Origin: Rhizobium herbae
Lineage (GTDB): Bacteria; Pseudomonadota; Alphaproteobacteria; Rhizobiales; Rhizobiaceae
Assembly (NCBI RefSeq): GCF_019511375.1
Contig: NZ_JAEUAO010000007.1
Coordinates: 124,001-188,000 of the forward strand
Reading direction: 5' to 3'
Length of the DNA stretch: 64,000 nucleotides
The notes beneath the pieces were generated by a model that was not told the origin of the DNA, ran no database searches, and saw only the letters and a list, made by a program, of their open reading frames with translations. Made by a program: the position numbers and the translations under genes. Of the stretch, positions 63,796-64,000 are shown piece by piece. The first letter of the stretch is position 1. Every line of letters begins with the position of its first letter.

Positions 63796-64000
63796 ATGAG
63801 AAATCCCGTTGATACCGCCATGGCTCTGGTGCCGATGGTCGTTGAACAGACCAATCGCGGCGAACGCTCCTACGACATTTTCTCGCGCCTTCTGAAAGAG
63901 CGCATCATCTTTTTGACGGGTGCCGTGGAAGACCAGATGGCAACTCTGATCTGCGCCCAGCTGCTGTTCCTCGAAGCGGAGAACCCGAAGAAGGAAATCG
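63796..64000 (+). CDS. clpP: ATP-dependent Clp protease proteolytic subunit, N-terminal part
   Basis: The first 68 codons of a ClpP; the window ends inside the gene. [20 protein letters not shown] and [35 protein letters not shown] are the conserved N-terminal part. The catalytic Ser, His and Asp are beyond the window. The ATG follows AAAGG-type sequence. A CTTGAA at 63695 could be the -35 of a heat-shock promoter, but no clear -10 supports it. Confidence 0.93.
   Translation, partial: MRNPVDTAMALVPMVVEQTNRGERSYDIFSRLLKERIIFLTGAVEDQMATLICAQLLFLEAENPKKEI

Overview
The window looks like a chromosomal segment of an alphaproteobacterium of the Rhizobiaceae (Rhizobium/Agrobacterium/Ensifer type). 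The reasons are the high G+C content, the gene order (hemB; ldtR-ldtP-glyA-nrdR-ribD-ribE-ribH-nusB; hppA-bamE; plsX-fabH-ihfA-merR; a unipolar-polysaccharide-like cluster next to ctaA-argC-speB; rpsI-rplM; clpP), and short mosaic palindromes of the kind scattered through rhizobial intergenic DNA. This assignment is by recognition, without any database search.

Layout. 0.1-2.5 kb: an RDD membrane protein, hemB and an 830 bp non-coding stretch with palindromic repeats. 2.6-6.7 kb: a GntR/FCD regulator translationally coupled to a polar amino-acid ABC importer, with a repeat cluster separating the binding protein from the permeases and a textbook sigma-54 promoter motif at the regulator start. 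6.8-8.6 kb: small hypothetical genes (DUF1488, DUF6163-like). 8.7-11.3 kb: LdtR (MarR family) and the L,D-transpeptidase LdtP. 11.4-20.4 kb: glyA, nrdR and the riboflavin genes with nusB, interrupted by three reverse-strand genes (adenylate cyclase-TPR, GNAT, cupin), then an MFS transporter.

20.5-26.7 kb is the most unusual part. It is a roughly 6.2 kb accessory island between the MFS gene and hppA. A direct repeat (256 bp left, 238 bp right) that duplicates the 3' end of the MFS gene flanks it, and it has no recognisable integrase or transposase. One strand carries an operon for a type I exporter (HlyB-like ABC protein without its N-terminal domain, then an HlyD-like adaptor) ending in a HlyC-type lysine acyltransferase homologue whose catalytic histidine is replaced by tyrosine. 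The divergent strand carries several very small proteins: a Gly/Ser peptide ending in a CGSC motif, a Cys-rich peptide, a glycine-zipper peptide resembling class II microcins, and small membrane proteins that could give immunity. I read this as a candidate exported, possibly acylated, peptide bacteriocin system. No large RTX toxin is present.

27-37.7 kb: hppA, bamE, a cytochrome bc1 chaperone homologue, DUF177, plsX-fabH-ihfA-merR, small hypotheticals, a DUF2726 protein, tRNA-Pro(GGG) and a degenerate nuclease-fold protein. 37.9-47.5 kb: a polysaccharide cluster (two GT4 glycosyltransferases, a Wzy/ligase-like protein, the initiating sugar-phosphate transferase, a Wza-like lipoprotein, a Wzc-like co-polymerase lacking a normal Walker A, and a CelD-like protein) resembling the Agrobacterium upp cluster. 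47.6-64 kb: housekeeping and metabolic genes (metallophosphoesterase, ctaA, argC, speB, phhA with a divergent Lrp regulator, rpsI-rplM, thioesterase, enoyl-CoA hydratase, DMT transporter, metY-like, P450, an endonuclease/phospholipase D pair), ending in the first 68 codons of a clpP.
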